Shown: positions 26,750-35,076, counted from the first letter of the stretch. The stretch: DNA of 38,900 nucleotides from Planctomycetota bacterium (GCA_016872915.1 VGYQ01000020.1:1-38900); one strand, 5' to 3'. Program-made: numbers and translations. The notes: generated by a model from the sequence alone, not told the origin.

Positions 26750-27630
26750 ACGCGCTTGCGACAGTCTGCCGTCTGGTGGCCATCATTCCCTGCATACTCT
26801 GCACAAGCGCACAGGCAGGCACCATCCCTCACATGGTGCAACGGACACAGGTCTCTGATCCCTATGCAGTCGCTCGGGAGGCACAGCAGAACTATGACGC
26901 GGGGATGGAGGCAGTAGCCACCGACCCGGAGCGCGCACACGCCCTGTTTTCCAAGTCCGCTGAGCTTTATCAGTTGCTTGCCGATATACCAATCGCGAAT
27001 GGCGAACTGAACTACAACCTTGGCAACGCTTGGATTCAGGCAGGCGATCCAGGTCAGGCCATCGCGGCGCTGCTCGACGCGCAACTGCTCCTGCCAGGCG
27101 ATGCACGCGTGGCGGCCAGTCTCGCCCATGCCCGTGCACTGGTTGAAGCAGGGACGTCCACAGCGGACAGCATTCCCCCGCTTGACCGAGCCGCCGCATG
27201 GTGGTCTTGGCTGTCGCCGTTGGCGCGGAGCATCACGGCGGCTGGCACGTGGACAGTCCTTTGGCTGGTGGTGGCGTGCGGCATCTGGACGCGATGGAAT
27301 CTCCGCTTACCGTGGCGTGCAGTCATCACCTCGCTTGCTGCCACTGCAGCGGTCGTCACCGGAACCTGCGTGGTAGATGCGGTGCGAACGACCCTCCATC
27401 CACCAGGAGTCATCACGAGCGAGACAGCGGTCGCACGCAAGGGCAACGGAGAGGGTTTCGCGCCTGCATTCTCTGAGCCGCTGAAGCGTGGCATGGAGTT
27501 CACACTCATTGAAGCGCGCCCGCAGTGGGTCCATGTCAGGCTTCGCGATGGGCAGTCGGCGTGGGTACGCAGCAGCGATGCGCATGTTGCAGGCGCCTGG
27601 GACACGGACCGAACCGCAAGCAGCCTCTAA
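26746..27630 (+). CDS. batE: BatE-type TPR + SH3 protein
   Basis: 294 residues from an ATG overlapping the batD stop (ATGA), with GGGAGG 6 nt upstream. Signal peptide (1-24, ending S-A-Q-A). TPR-like region (L-N-Y-N-L-G-N-A-W-I-Q-A-G-D-P-G-Q-A-I), then two TM helices around 165-185 and 195-215, then a bacterial SH3 domain (V-I-T-S-E-T-A-V-A-R-K-G ... W-V-H-V-R-L-R-D-G-Q-S-A-W-V). This domain order is characteristic of BatE. It is the last gene of the operon, and a GC hairpin follows 17 bp after the stop. Confidence 0.9.
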   Translation: MNALATVCRLVAIIPCILCTSAQAGTIPHMVQRTQVSDPYAVAREAQQNYDAGMEAVATDPERAHALFSKSAELYQLLADIPIANGELNYNLGNAWIQAGDPGQAIAALLDAQLLLPGDARVAASLAHARALVEAGTSTADSIPPLDRAAAWWSWLSPLARSITAAGTWTVLWLVVACGIWTRWNLRLPWRAVITSLAATAAVVTGTCVVDAVRTTLHPPGVITSETAVARKGNGEGFAPAFSEPLKRGMEFTLIEARPQWVHVRLRDGQSAWVRSSDAHVAGAWDTDRTASSL

Positions 27631-27646
27631 ACGCACGAAGGGGAAA

Positions 27647-27676
27647 GGGCGTCCTCCTCCAGTCGGTCGGACGCCC
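27647..27676 (+). terminator. Hairpin after the bat operon
   Basis: GGGCGTCC (27647-27654) pairs perfectly with GGACGCCC (27669-27676) across a 14-base loop. No T-run follows, so it may be a weak or Rho-assisted terminator or an mRNA 3' end stabiliser. Confidence 0.55.
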
Positions 27677-27689
27677 ACACGCTATTCAA

Positions 27690-27777
27690 CGGAGAGGGTG
27701 AGATTCGAACTCACGAGCAGGACAAGCCCGCTACTAGTTTTCGAGACTAGCTCCTTCAACCGCTCGGACACCTCTCC
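27690..27777 (-). tRNA. tRNA-Ser (anticodon CGA)
   Basis: Read on the minus strand: acceptor GGAGAGG pairs with CCTCTCC. The D-arm begins TGTCCGAGCGG. The anticodon stem CTAGT/ACTAG frames loop CTCGAAA, giving anticodon CGA (decodes UCG). There is a long variable arm as expected for serine, and the T-loop GTTCGAATC. The discriminator base is G. The 3' CCA is not encoded. 88 bases including the discriminator. Confidence 0.97.
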
Positions 27778-27822
27778 AGAGCCGTGCCGAGTATAGCCGC
27801 GCGCGCCACGCGCTCCCCCGAT

Positions 27823-29364
27823 TCAGCCTCCAACATCATCCCAATTGGCAAGAAGCGCCGTGAGATCTGTTCCATTCACTGTGCCATCATTGTTGAAGTC
27901 TGCCGCTGGAAAGTTGCTCGCCCACGCTGCCAAGAGCGAACTGAGATCCATTCCATTGACCAGATTGTCCCCATTGACATCGCCGATGCGTCGTTCACAG
28001 ACCTCAGCCGTACCGTTGCCGTTCCCATCCGCACAGGTCGTGCCAGCCCCCTTCCATGACGCGCCGGCTGCTGCGGCATCTGCCTGCGAAAGAATCAAGC
28101 AGAATCCGTTGGTGAAGCAGGCTGCACCCTGAGGTGGCGGGCAGTTCTGCTGGGAACAGACGCTGTTGTTTCCGCGGTAGTTGCCCCCCTGCGCCGAACA
28201 TTGGGAAGGGCTCACAGGACCGACGCAGGAACCATCGGGCAAGCAGCATGCGCCCGTTGGGAAGCAGGTGTAGGTGCCACAGGCGCTTCCCTCCGGACCG
28301 GGGACACCACCAGCACCGACACAAGACTGATACGACAACGCGACACATCCACCCGTGGCTGCGAAACAGCACGCGTTGTTGCCTTGGGGCTGACAGATGG
28401 TGGACGTGCAGACCGAACCATCGCCGCGGTAAGACCCGCCCACAGACTGGCAGTTCGCCTGGGTGGAGAGCGAACAATTCGTGCCCACGCAGCACGCGCC
28501 TTGGCCAGGCGAGCACTGCAGCGGTGTATACGTCGCACGCATCACCCAGTCACCACTCGGACGGCACACACTCGGCAACTGTGCGAAAGTCTTCCAGCCG
28601 ACTCCACAACCGAACGATCCGCAATTGAGCAGGTACAGCCAGTTGCGCGTGGGTTGTGCAAGACCGCTGACATCGGTTGTCGGGAATGCATTGCTTGCAC
28701 TCGGCGGCGCCACAAAGCACGGGTTCTGCGTCTGATTGTTGTGATCATCAATGCGGTAGCCAATCGAGAATGTCTGCGTCCCGTTGTCATCGAGGTACAT
28801 CTGCTCCGGATCCTGCGGATCGATGAGAAACTGCACATTCACGCCACTCGTACCCGGGGGAAGAACAATGTGCGGAAGGATTTTGGCATCCGATGAGAAC
28901 ACATACTTGGGTGTTCCCGATGGATTCCCCTCCCAAACAAGTATGGACCACTTCGTTGTCGTCTGCACGGTTGCGCTGCTGGTGGCAAAGATGATCTCGG
29001 TCATGTCCAGTCGCATCGGAAACGCTGCGGCGGGAACAGTAAATGAGACAGCAGCGATCTCCTGCTCAGCGAATCCTGCTTGAACGATGTAAGACCCCCC
29101 CGTGAAACTCGCATCCGTGTGCGCCACCGTTTGTGATGGGCAGTTGCCTGCAAGCCCCCCTTCCGATTGTCCGCCACGCCGATAGATGGCCTGCATGGTC
29201 GGTATGTCTCGCGAAGCGGACCAGATCGGGAACAGGCGGCTCGATTCAACGTGCTGTTGCTCGCCCAAGACTTCTCGCGGCAAATCCGCGGCTGCGCGTG
29301 CGCTCTGCACACACCCAAAGGCAAGCGTGAAACACAAGGTCGTTGCAAAGGATCCGATTGTCAT
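27823..29364 (-). CDS. Secreted Cys-rich repeat protein with C-terminal EF-hand/dockerin-like pair
   Basis: 513 residues with a signal peptide (1-24, ending A-R-A). Residues ~25-280 form a beta-rich domain of no known family. Residues ~284-458 contain four Cys-rich repeats of about 40 residues (G-A-C-C-V-G-T-N-C, N-A-C-C-F-A-A, G-A-C-C-L-P-D-G-S-C, G-A-A-C-F-T-N-G), each with a G-x-Y-R-G-x-x-S-V-C-like second half in three of them. Two Ca-binding-like loops, D-V-N-G-D-N-L-V-N-G and D-F-N-N-D-G-T-V-N-G, close the protein. Such 'GACC' repeats are frequent in Phycisphaerae secreted proteins, and their role is unknown. The same EF-hand module occurs in the SUMF1 protein at 3352-4458. Confidence 0.85.
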   Translation of the reverse strand: MTIGSFATTLCFTLAFGCVQSARAAADLPREVLGEQQHVESSRLFPIWSASRDIPTMQAIYRRGGQSEGGLAGNCPSQTVAHTDASFTGGSYIVQAGFAEQEIAAVSFTVPAAAFPMRLDMTEIIFATSSATVQTTTKWSILVWEGNPSGTPKYVFSSDAKILPHIVLPPGTSGVNVQFLIDPQDPEQMYLDDNGTQTFSIGYRIDDHNNQTQNPCFVAPPSASNAFPTTDVSGLAQPTRNWLYLLNCGSFGCGVGWKTFAQLPSVCRPSGDWVMRATYTPLQCSPGQGACCVGTNCSLSTQANCQSVGGSYRGDGSVCTSTICQPQGNNACCFAATGGCVALSYQSCVGAGGVPGPEGSACGTYTCFPTGACCLPDGSCVGPVSPSQCSAQGGNYRGNNSVCSQQNCPPPQGAACFTNGFCLILSQADAAAAGASWKGAGTTCADGNGNGTAEVCERRIGDVNGDNLVNGMDLSSLLAAWASNFPAADFNNDGTVNGTDLTALLANWDDVGG

Positions 29365-29467
29365 CCGAGCATCTCCACAAGGGGGTCATGGGCCGAGAGC
29401 CGAGCAACACCCACCAACCACGGAGAACATAGCCCGAATCAACCCCAAGGCAAATAGTCGAGTCGCC

Positions 29468-29507
29468 AAAATTGGCTCGCAGGCCGTTTTTGGTGCCTGT
29501 TTGAGCC
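29468..29507 (-). terminator. Rho-independent terminator of rpoZ
   Basis: On the minus strand GGCTC-AAA-CAGGC pairs with GCCTG-C-GAGCC around a 10-base loop, followed by AATTTT. It lies 22 bases past the rpoZ stop in the right direction. Confidence 0.75.
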
Positions 29508-29528
29508 TTGCAGTCCCCCGAACAAGCC

Positions 29529-29750
29529 TCACCGAGTTTCAGCGGGCAGGTTCGAACGCTCCCAGTCGATCGTGATCTTGTCCGTCGCGATCTCCTCGAT
29601 CGCGACCTCAAAGTCACTCCGACCGTTGCGTTCTACCAGCGGTCGAGCACCACCAATCAGCTCCGCGATGCGGCGTTGAATCAGCGCAGTGAACTTGAAC
29701 CGACCACCGACCTTGGTAATGATTTCGTCACTCTTGAGCGCGTCGTGCAT
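29529..29750 (-). CDS. rpoZ: RNA polymerase omega subunit
   Basis: 73 residues from the ATG at 29750 (MHDALKSDEII), with AGAGG 9 nt upstream. Family-specific sequence: K-V-G-G-R-F-K-F-T-A-L-I-Q-R-R-I-A-E-L-I-G-G-A-R-P-L-V, then E-V-A-I-E-E-I-A-T-D-K-I. Omega helps beta-prime fold and assemble into RNA polymerase and, in some bacteria, binds ppGpp. Divergent from rnpA, 61 bp apart, with a good intrinsic terminator downstream. Confidence 0.92.
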   Translation of the reverse strand: MHDALKSDEIITKVGGRFKFTALIQRRIAELIGGARPLVERNGRSDFEVAIEEIATDKITIDWERSNLPAETR

Positions 29751-29777
29751 GATGGGGTGCCTCTGGGGGAAGCCCAA

Positions 29778-29807
29778 TAGAATAGCGGAAGAAACAGCAA
29801 CAGGCAA
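29778..29807. promoter_or_regulatory. Shared divergent promoter region of rpoZ and rnpA
   Basis: Minus strand toward rpoZ: TTGCCT (29807-29802), 17-bp spacer, TATTCT (29784-29779). Plus strand toward rnpA: TAGAAT at 29778-29783 matches a -10 in five of six bases, without a clear -35. The two -10 boxes overlap, so use of one promoter could exclude the other. Confidence 0.4.
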
Positions 29808-29811
29808 GCCG

Positions 29812-30171
29812 ATGCCCGAGCCACGAAGATCTTTCACGCGTTCCATGCGAATCACGAGCGGAACGGACTTTCAGCGGGTTTACTCCCGCCGTGTCCGCAA
29901 GGATTTGGGCTGGATCGTGCTGCATGCGGATTTGAACGGCCGTGCTTGGACACGGCTCGGACTTTCGGTTGGAGCCCGTGTGGGTGGTGCAGTCCAGCGC
30001 AACCGCATCAAGCGCCTGACACGAGAAGCCTTTCGCACGTTGCACGCACGACTGCCGAGCGGCATGGATTTGGTGATCTCAGCTCGACTGCCGCAGGAGC
30101 GCCCACTTGGTGACTACATCACAGCACTCGAAACAGAAGTACCGCGGCTCGCGCGCGTTCTCCTGCGGTGA
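29812..30171 (+). CDS. rnpA: Ribonuclease P protein component
   Basis: 119 residues from the ATG at 29812 (MPEPRRSFTRS). Met12 at 29845 is an alternative. RnpA signatures: F-Q-R-V-Y-S-R-R-V-R, L-G-L-S-V-G-A-R-V-G-G-A-V, and the RNA-contact motif Q-R-N-R-I-K-R-L-T-R-E-A-F-R. It binds the RNase P RNA and aids 5' maturation of tRNAs. The usual upstream partner rpmH (ribosomal protein L34) is absent here; rpoZ diverges instead. It converges with yidD, leaving 2 bp between stops. Confidence 0.95.
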   Translation: MPEPRRSFTRSMRITSGTDFQRVYSRRVRKDLGWIVLHADLNGRAWTRLGLSVGARVGGAVQRNRIKRLTREAFRTLHARLPSGMDLVISARLPQERPLGDYITALETEVPRLARVLLR

Positions 30172-30173
30172 GA

Positions 30174-30404
30174 TCACTCGCAACAGCGCTTCTCAGGGAC
30201 TGGGTCATCGCCGCATCCGCCCCAAGGGTGACAGCGTGCAAGTCGACGAAGGGTGAGCCACCCTCCACGCCACGCACCATGCCGTTCGAGCGCTTCCACC
30301 GCGAACACCGAGCAGGATGGATGAAATCGACAGCGCCCCCCAAAGATCGGCGACAGCAGCCACTGGTAGAGGCGAACCCCTTGCACGCAGCAGCGTGCAG
30401 CCAT
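30174..30404 (-). CDS. yidD: YidD membrane protein insertion efficiency factor
   Basis: 76 residues from the ATG at 30404 (an upstream start would overlap the FAH gene). YidD signature: G-V-R-L-Y-Q-W-L-L-S-P-I-F-G-G-R-C-R-F-H-P-S-C-S-V-F-A-V-E-A-L, then R-L-A-R-C-H-P-W-G-G-C-G-D-D-P-V-P. A peripheral inner-membrane protein that assists YidC/Sec insertion. The gene sits 19 bp after the FAH gene at the end of the long SPFH/ABC array and faces rnpA tail to tail, unlike the usual rpmH-rnpA-yidD order on one strand. Confidence 0.92.
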   Translation of the reverse strand: MAARCCVQGVRLYQWLLSPIFGGRCRFHPSCSVFAVEALERHGAWRGGWLTLRRLARCHPWGGCGDDPVPEKRCCE

Positions 30405-30423
30405 CGATGGGGACCCACGCAAG

Positions 30424-31086
30424 TCAGTCTTCCTCAACCACTGGATTGCGAAGCACACCCACCCGCTCAATGCGGATCTCGACCACATCGCCTTGCTTGA
30501 GATAGCGCGGTGGCTTCCGTGCGTGCCCAACGCCGGATGGTGATCCCGTGAGGATCACCGTTCCCGAGAGCAGGGTCATGCCACGCGACAGATCGGCGAT
30601 GAGCCGTGCCACAGGAAAGATCATCGACTCAGTCGATGCGTCTTGCATGCACTCGCCACTGACGAAGGTCTGGATTCGGAGTGCTTGCGGATCCGAAACT
30701 GCCGCAGCCGGCACAGCTGCCGACAACGGACAGAATGTGTCAAAGCTCTTGCCACGGCTGAATTGACCCCCCGCTCCCTCATTTTGCCACCAGCGCGCAC
30801 TCACATCATTCGCCACCGCGTAGCCCCTCACGCAACCAAGCGCACGCTCGAGCGGGATATCGCGGCAATCACATCCGAGGATGACCGCGAGTTCGCCCTC
30901 GTAGTCCACCTGCGGTCCACCCTCACGGCAAATCGCAGGAATCACGATCGGTTCTTCATTTCCAATGACCGCCGCTGGATTCTTGAAGAACACCATCGGT
31001 CGCTGTGGAACGGCATTGCCGAGTTCCTTTGCATGATCACCGTAGTTGCGACCAATGGCGATGATTGCCGGCGGGCGTGGTATCAC
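30424..31086 (-). CDS. Fumarylacetoacetate hydrolase (FAH) family protein
   Basis: 220 residues, a compact FAH domain typical of FAHD1-type enzymes. Signatures: G-R-N-Y-G-D-H-A-K-E, F-F-K-N-P-A-A-V-I-G, metal-binding D-Y-E-G-E-L-A-V (Glu63 and Glu65) and Asp94 in A-N-D-V-S-A-R, then L-L-S-G-T-V-I-L-T-G-S-P-S-G-V-G. Members are Mg-dependent acylpyruvate hydrolases, oxaloacetate decarboxylases or isomerases, and the substrate here is undecided. Its ATG overlaps the stop of the 651-aa gene (ATGA, 31083-31086). yidD follows by 19 bp. Confidence 0.93.
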   Translation of the reverse strand: MIPRPPAIIAIGRNYGDHAKELGNAVPQRPMVFFKNPAAVIGNEEPIVIPAICREGGPQVDYEGELAVILGCDCRDIPLERALGCVRGYAVANDVSARWWQNEGAGGQFSRGKSFDTFCPLSAAVPAAAVSDPQALRIQTFVSGECMQDASTESMIFPVARLIADLSRGMTLLSGTVILTGSPSGVGHARKPPRYLKQGDVVEIRIERVGVLRNPVVEED

Positions 31087-33038
31087 CGCGACTCCGCCTT
31101 TGAGCGTCTGCTGGTCTCCTCTGCTTCACGCCGTCGCGCCTCCTCCGCGGCGACAGCAAGGCGATGTTCTTCCATGCCTGGCGGCTCGGGAAGCACCTGC
31201 GCAAACGGAACCATCTGGGAGACCGGATCGAGGCTGTACTCCACCTCCATCGGTCCGCGCACGAGGTCGTACACCATCCGTCGCTCCGCCTCGCCTGCAC
31301 GGTTGTAGATCGTCAGACGGTCCATGAGCGGTTGCGATGGATCCACGAGTACGTTTGCGAAGACATCACGAATACTCGTGCGCAAGTCGCCAATGAGCGC
31401 AGCCATTCGCCGCTCACCAAACTTGTTCACAAAGTCGGCAATCTGGCTGCTTTGGAAGTAGTCCGTCAAGTCACGTGCAAACTTGAGGGCCTCTTCGAGA
31501 ACCTTCGGGCGATCAAGCAGCAATCCCTCTCGGAATCCACGCTGCAGCGCGGCATACACATCGCTTCGAGCGACATCGGGAGCCAGCCCATACTCGCCGT
31601 AGGTCGTATTCCGGACAAAGACTTCGAGCGGCGCTTCATATTTGTTGTTTGGAACGAGGCCACCGCGGCCAAACAGGTTGTCCAACTTGACCAGGATCTC
31701 CTGCGCACCCTCCATGTCCCCGAACCGATACAACTCGCGTACCGCTTGGGTCATGTAGTTCTGATAGAAGTCGCAGAAGGTGTCGCCACCGCCACCGCGT
31801 GTTCCGTAATGCTTGCGGTACAGATCACCGAAGTAGCGGTCGATCGCCTTGATCCAGCGTGGGTCGTTCAAACGTGACGGGTTATCGCTGCTGAAAACGT
31901 CATAGCCCATGAGTCCAGTACGGGCCAGCGCCTGCATCGCCTGAATATTGACTCGGTCATTGTTGAGAACCTTGTAGATGTCATCGGGCGCCTCGCTGCG
32001 CTTTGCCGCAGTGGTTGTTCCCTTGTGCGACCAGTAAAAGGCGTGGCTTTGTGGGTGACGCCAATCGAAGGGACCGAAGTCTCGCGTGTACTGCCACATC
32101 AAAGCCGGATCCATATTCAGCGATTCCAGCAGCACCTTGCGCCGCAGGAATGGAAGGAACTTTGCAAGGGCCTCACGCGACTCTGGCTTCGACAGCACGG
32201 TATCGAGCGCGAGATAGACCGGATCGTTGCGCTTGAATGTTGCCTCAAGCCCAAGCAATTTCGCGTAACGGCTTGATTGGACGGCCTCCCAGCGACCCAG
32301 ATTCATCAGAAAGTCCTTGTCGAGTCTGAACTGAAAACGGGCATCAAAGCCGGCCAAGTTGGATCGAAGCTCTTCCAGCAACTGCTTCACGCCCGGCTCA
32401 CGGACTTCGAGTTCATCGATCGTGTGCGGGGCATCCTTGATTGTGGCAATCCACTGAATCCGATCCGCAAAGGAAAGCGGTGGGACACCCAGCAGCAGTT
32501 GCCATTCGCGCGCAAACTCTCGTTTGTAGTAGAGGTGCGCATCGTCGGCGACACCATCGAGCTTGTGCGCCATCATGAAGGCCAGTTCCTTGTGCAGGAT
32601 CAAATCGTTCGGGTTGTAACGGAGGCCCTCGTCACGGATGAGATTGAATCCAGCTCGCACCCATTCCCACCGCTCCTGCGGCGTGTCTGTCATGACCGAA
32701 ATGTTGTAAGTCATGTTGTGGCCATGAAACCCCCAGACATCGCCGAACCTCGGCTGCAGCTTGGTGATCAGTGCCGCATCTGCCATCGCCTCGAAGAAGA
32801 GCCCCTTCTCCTTCATGATGTTGGTCTTGATCCACAGATAGTCAACGATCAGTCCACGCAGCGCACCGATCGCCGTGCCGATTGCCACGATCGGCGGCGC
32901 ACCCTCCACGGAGACGTCCGTGTAGCGGAGACTCTTCTCATCACTGATGCGCAGGATCTCTGGTAAGAGGCGCGATCCACCGAGCAGTGCCACGCCTGCG
33001 ATCACCACGCATGCCAGTTGCATCAACCGATCGCGCAC
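31083..33038 (-). CDS. Membrane-anchored protein of unknown family in SPFH/ABC operon
   Basis: 651 residues from a GTG at 33038, chosen because GAGGG is 5 nt upstream and it follows the permease stop by one base. One N-terminal TM helix (about residues 6-25, L-A-C-V-V-I-A-G-V-A-L-L-G-G), then a large, mostly helical soluble part with many aromatic residues: G-F-H-G-H-N-M-T-Y-N-I-S-V, E-R-W-E-W-V-R-A-G-F. TPR-like organisation is possible but not proved. The C-terminal ~40 residues are charged (E/R/K), likely coiled or disordered. I recognise no domain. Its tight coupling to the exporter permease and FAH gene suggests an accessory subunit, probably periplasmic. Confidence 0.85.
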   Translation of the reverse strand: MRDRLMQLACVVIAGVALLGGSRLLPEILRISDEKSLRYTDVSVEGAPPIVAIGTAIGALRGLIVDYLWIKTNIMKEKGLFFEAMADAALITKLQPRFGDVWGFHGHNMTYNISVMTDTPQERWEWVRAGFNLIRDEGLRYNPNDLILHKELAFMMAHKLDGVADDAHLYYKREFAREWQLLLGVPPLSFADRIQWIATIKDAPHTIDELEVREPGVKQLLEELRSNLAGFDARFQFRLDKDFLMNLGRWEAVQSSRYAKLLGLEATFKRNDPVYLALDTVLSKPESREALAKFLPFLRRKVLLESLNMDPALMWQYTRDFGPFDWRHPQSHAFYWSHKGTTTAAKRSEAPDDIYKVLNNDRVNIQAMQALARTGLMGYDVFSSDNPSRLNDPRWIKAIDRYFGDLYRKHYGTRGGGGDTFCDFYQNYMTQAVRELYRFGDMEGAQEILVKLDNLFGRGGLVPNNKYEAPLEVFVRNTTYGEYGLAPDVARSDVYAALQRGFREGLLLDRPKVLEEALKFARDLTDYFQSSQIADFVNKFGERRMAALIGDLRTSIRDVFANVLVDPSQPLMDRLTIYNRAGEAERRMVYDLVRGPMEVEYSLDPVSQMVPFAQVLPEPPGMEEHRLAVAAEEARRREAEETSRRSKAESR

Positions 33039-33039
33039 T

Positions 33040-35076
33040 TCAGCCCTCGCCTCCGCTGTAGATCGCAATCTCCTTGCGTGAGAACGCCCATCCGCCGATC
33101 GCAAACGCCAGCGCGCTCCACAAAAGTCCGATCAACCCCAACGCACGCACCACAGACCCCCACGGGATCACGCGCCCATCGACCAGGTCGGTCGAACTTC
33201 CGACGGATGCGAATGGAGCCAACAACCATTGGACGCTGCCCACAAACCCCCGAATGAACATCTCGAAAACCTGCATGAACCACGGGGCGTCGGTCGGCAC
33301 CGCGTACTGCTCGACCGCTACCTCCAAAAAAGGCGACATGGACCCGACGATAAACACCGTCATCGCAACGAGCACAGCAACCGGGAAGGAGAGAATTCCA
33401 GCCGCGCTGATCCCAAGCGCGGCAATGAACAGCAGCTTTCCCCAGTCGACCAGCATCGCACGCAGGAAGTTGCCCTCGAAGTTGCCGACGCGGTGCAGTA
33501 CCTCAAGTCCATCGGCGTCGAAGTTCATCGACCATGGTGCCTGCATGATGCGCCCACCCTCCATCATGGCCCCGTTCACAATGGTGACACGCAGCGTGCC
33601 ATCCTCGGCAATCGCCTCCACGGGGATACCGATGACATTCCGCTGTACCGGGACATAGTCAACGAGCACAGGCGGCAAGTCACCGAACAGGAACGAGACG
33701 GGGTAAACCTCGTGCGAACTGTCGGGCCCGCTATGAAAGGTGTATCGCAGCATCGGTGTGATACCTGCCTTTCGAGCCTCAAGCAGTCCCGAGAACGAAT
33801 AACTCCGCGACGCTCCAGCCGCGATGGTGCGCTGGGCCGTCGAGAACTCCGTGACCTTCTGAACACGAAGTTGGCGAACCACATCGGCCTCTGACTTTGC
33901 GCCCGCCTCGATTTCGCCGCGAAGCACAGAATCGTTTTCGATCTCCCGATTGACGGAATCCCGAAGCTCGATTGGATCAATGCTCTTGTACGCGGGACGC
34001 TCCGTCGCGCGGGCAACCAGTACCTGATTGTTCAGCGCCGCTGCGTCTTCCACGCTCCCCGCTGGCCGCGCACTGATGAGGGATACCTGGACAAGCACCG
34101 CCATGCCGGCCACGGACAGGATCAGTCCGTTCAACACCGCGAGTCCAAGCCACTTTCCTGCGAGGTACTGCAGTCGCGAGACGGGCTTCGTCAGCACGCT
34201 CCAGATCTGTCGATCACGGATTTCAAATGCCACAGTGGCACATGCGAGCAACAGCGTAAGAAATGCGGCGACAAGAAAGACGAGTCCACTCCCGCGCGCA
34301 ATGAATGTCTGCACTTGGTAGCGCAGCGGATCCTGACTGGAGATGAACAACGGCAACAGTGGCAGCAGGACCAAGAGCCCCGCGATGCACGCCACAGAAA
34401 TCTTCTGTCGGGTCGCTTCGAGCAGGAGCGTGTGCGCAATACCCGTGATGGCGCCCGCAGGCGACAGCATGCGAAGCGCCAACTGTGTCGCCACAAGGAA
34501 TAGAAAGAGCAAGACTCCAATGCCTGTAAAAGCAACAAACAACTGCATCTGTCCAAGAACAAAGCAGGCAGTCGCGAGAGGTGCCGTCACAAGCGTGATG
34601 CCGACCAGCGAAAGCGAGAGTCCCAGCCAAATCGCCATGACTGCAAGGCACGCAATGCCGATGCCAATCCCTCCAACCAACATCGGCTGCTCCACCACTT
34701 GCGGTGGTGCCCATCGCGGCGCTTGCGTTGCTGCAATGAAGGAAGCAAACACAGGAATCTCATCGACCGTTCCACTCTCGTTGAACATCCCAAGGGCCAC
34801 GGCTTGGACGCGTGCGCCTCCCACTTCACGACCGTTCAGTTGCACGAGGCCGCGGTCCACCAAGTTGACCGCTTGCTGATTGCGTTCCTGAATGTTCGCC
34901 TCTCGTAGAACGCCGACGATCTCGCCAACGAGTTGGGCATGTTGCAGCGAGGACCACCACAGCGGCACAACGGCGCCGCTCACCAGCAGCACGGCCAGCG
35001 CACTCAGCAGCATGCGGCTGCCGACCCGCTCCTGCCAAACGCCGAAGCGTTCCAACGCACTCCCGATCCATTTCAC
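33040..35076 (-). CDS. ABC-2-type transporter permease with large extracytoplasmic insert
   Basis: 678 residues from a GTG overlapping the ATPase stop (GTGA, 35073-35076). One TM helix near the N terminus, a group of six or seven between about 140 and 340, and a second group after residue 540. The segment R-D-R-Q-I-W-S-V-L-T-K-P-V-S-R-L-Q-Y-L-A-G-K is a common cytoplasmic coupling motif of ABC-2/NosY-like permeases. About 190 residues (345-535) between the TM groups form a hydrophilic, beta-rich domain (Y-T-F-H-S-G-P-D-S-S-H-E-V-Y-P-V), unusually large. Probably works with the upstream ATPase, and the cargo is unknown. Confidence 0.88.
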   Translation of the reverse strand: MKWIGSALERFGVWQERVGSRMLLSALAVLLVSGAVVPLWWSSLQHAQLVGEIVGVLREANIQERNQQAVNLVDRGLVQLNGREVGGARVQAVALGMFNESGTVDEIPVFASFIAATQAPRWAPPQVVEQPMLVGGIGIGIACLAVMAIWLGLSLSLVGITLVTAPLATACFVLGQMQLFVAFTGIGVLLFLFLVATQLALRMLSPAGAITGIAHTLLLEATRQKISVACIAGLLVLLPLLPLFISSQDPLRYQVQTFIARGSGLVFLVAAFLTLLLACATVAFEIRDRQIWSVLTKPVSRLQYLAGKWLGLAVLNGLILSVAGMAVLVQVSLISARPAGSVEDAAALNNQVLVARATERPAYKSIDPIELRDSVNREIENDSVLRGEIEAGAKSEADVVRQLRVQKVTEFSTAQRTIAAGASRSYSFSGLLEARKAGITPMLRYTFHSGPDSSHEVYPVSFLFGDLPPVLVDYVPVQRNVIGIPVEAIAEDGTLRVTIVNGAMMEGGRIMQAPWSMNFDADGLEVLHRVGNFEGNFLRAMLVDWGKLLFIAALGISAAGILSFPVAVLVAMTVFIVGSMSPFLEVAVEQYAVPTDAPWFMQVFEMFIRGFVGSVQWLLAPFASVGSSTDLVDGRVIPWGSVVRALGLIGLLWSALAFAIGGWAFSRKEIAIYSGGEG

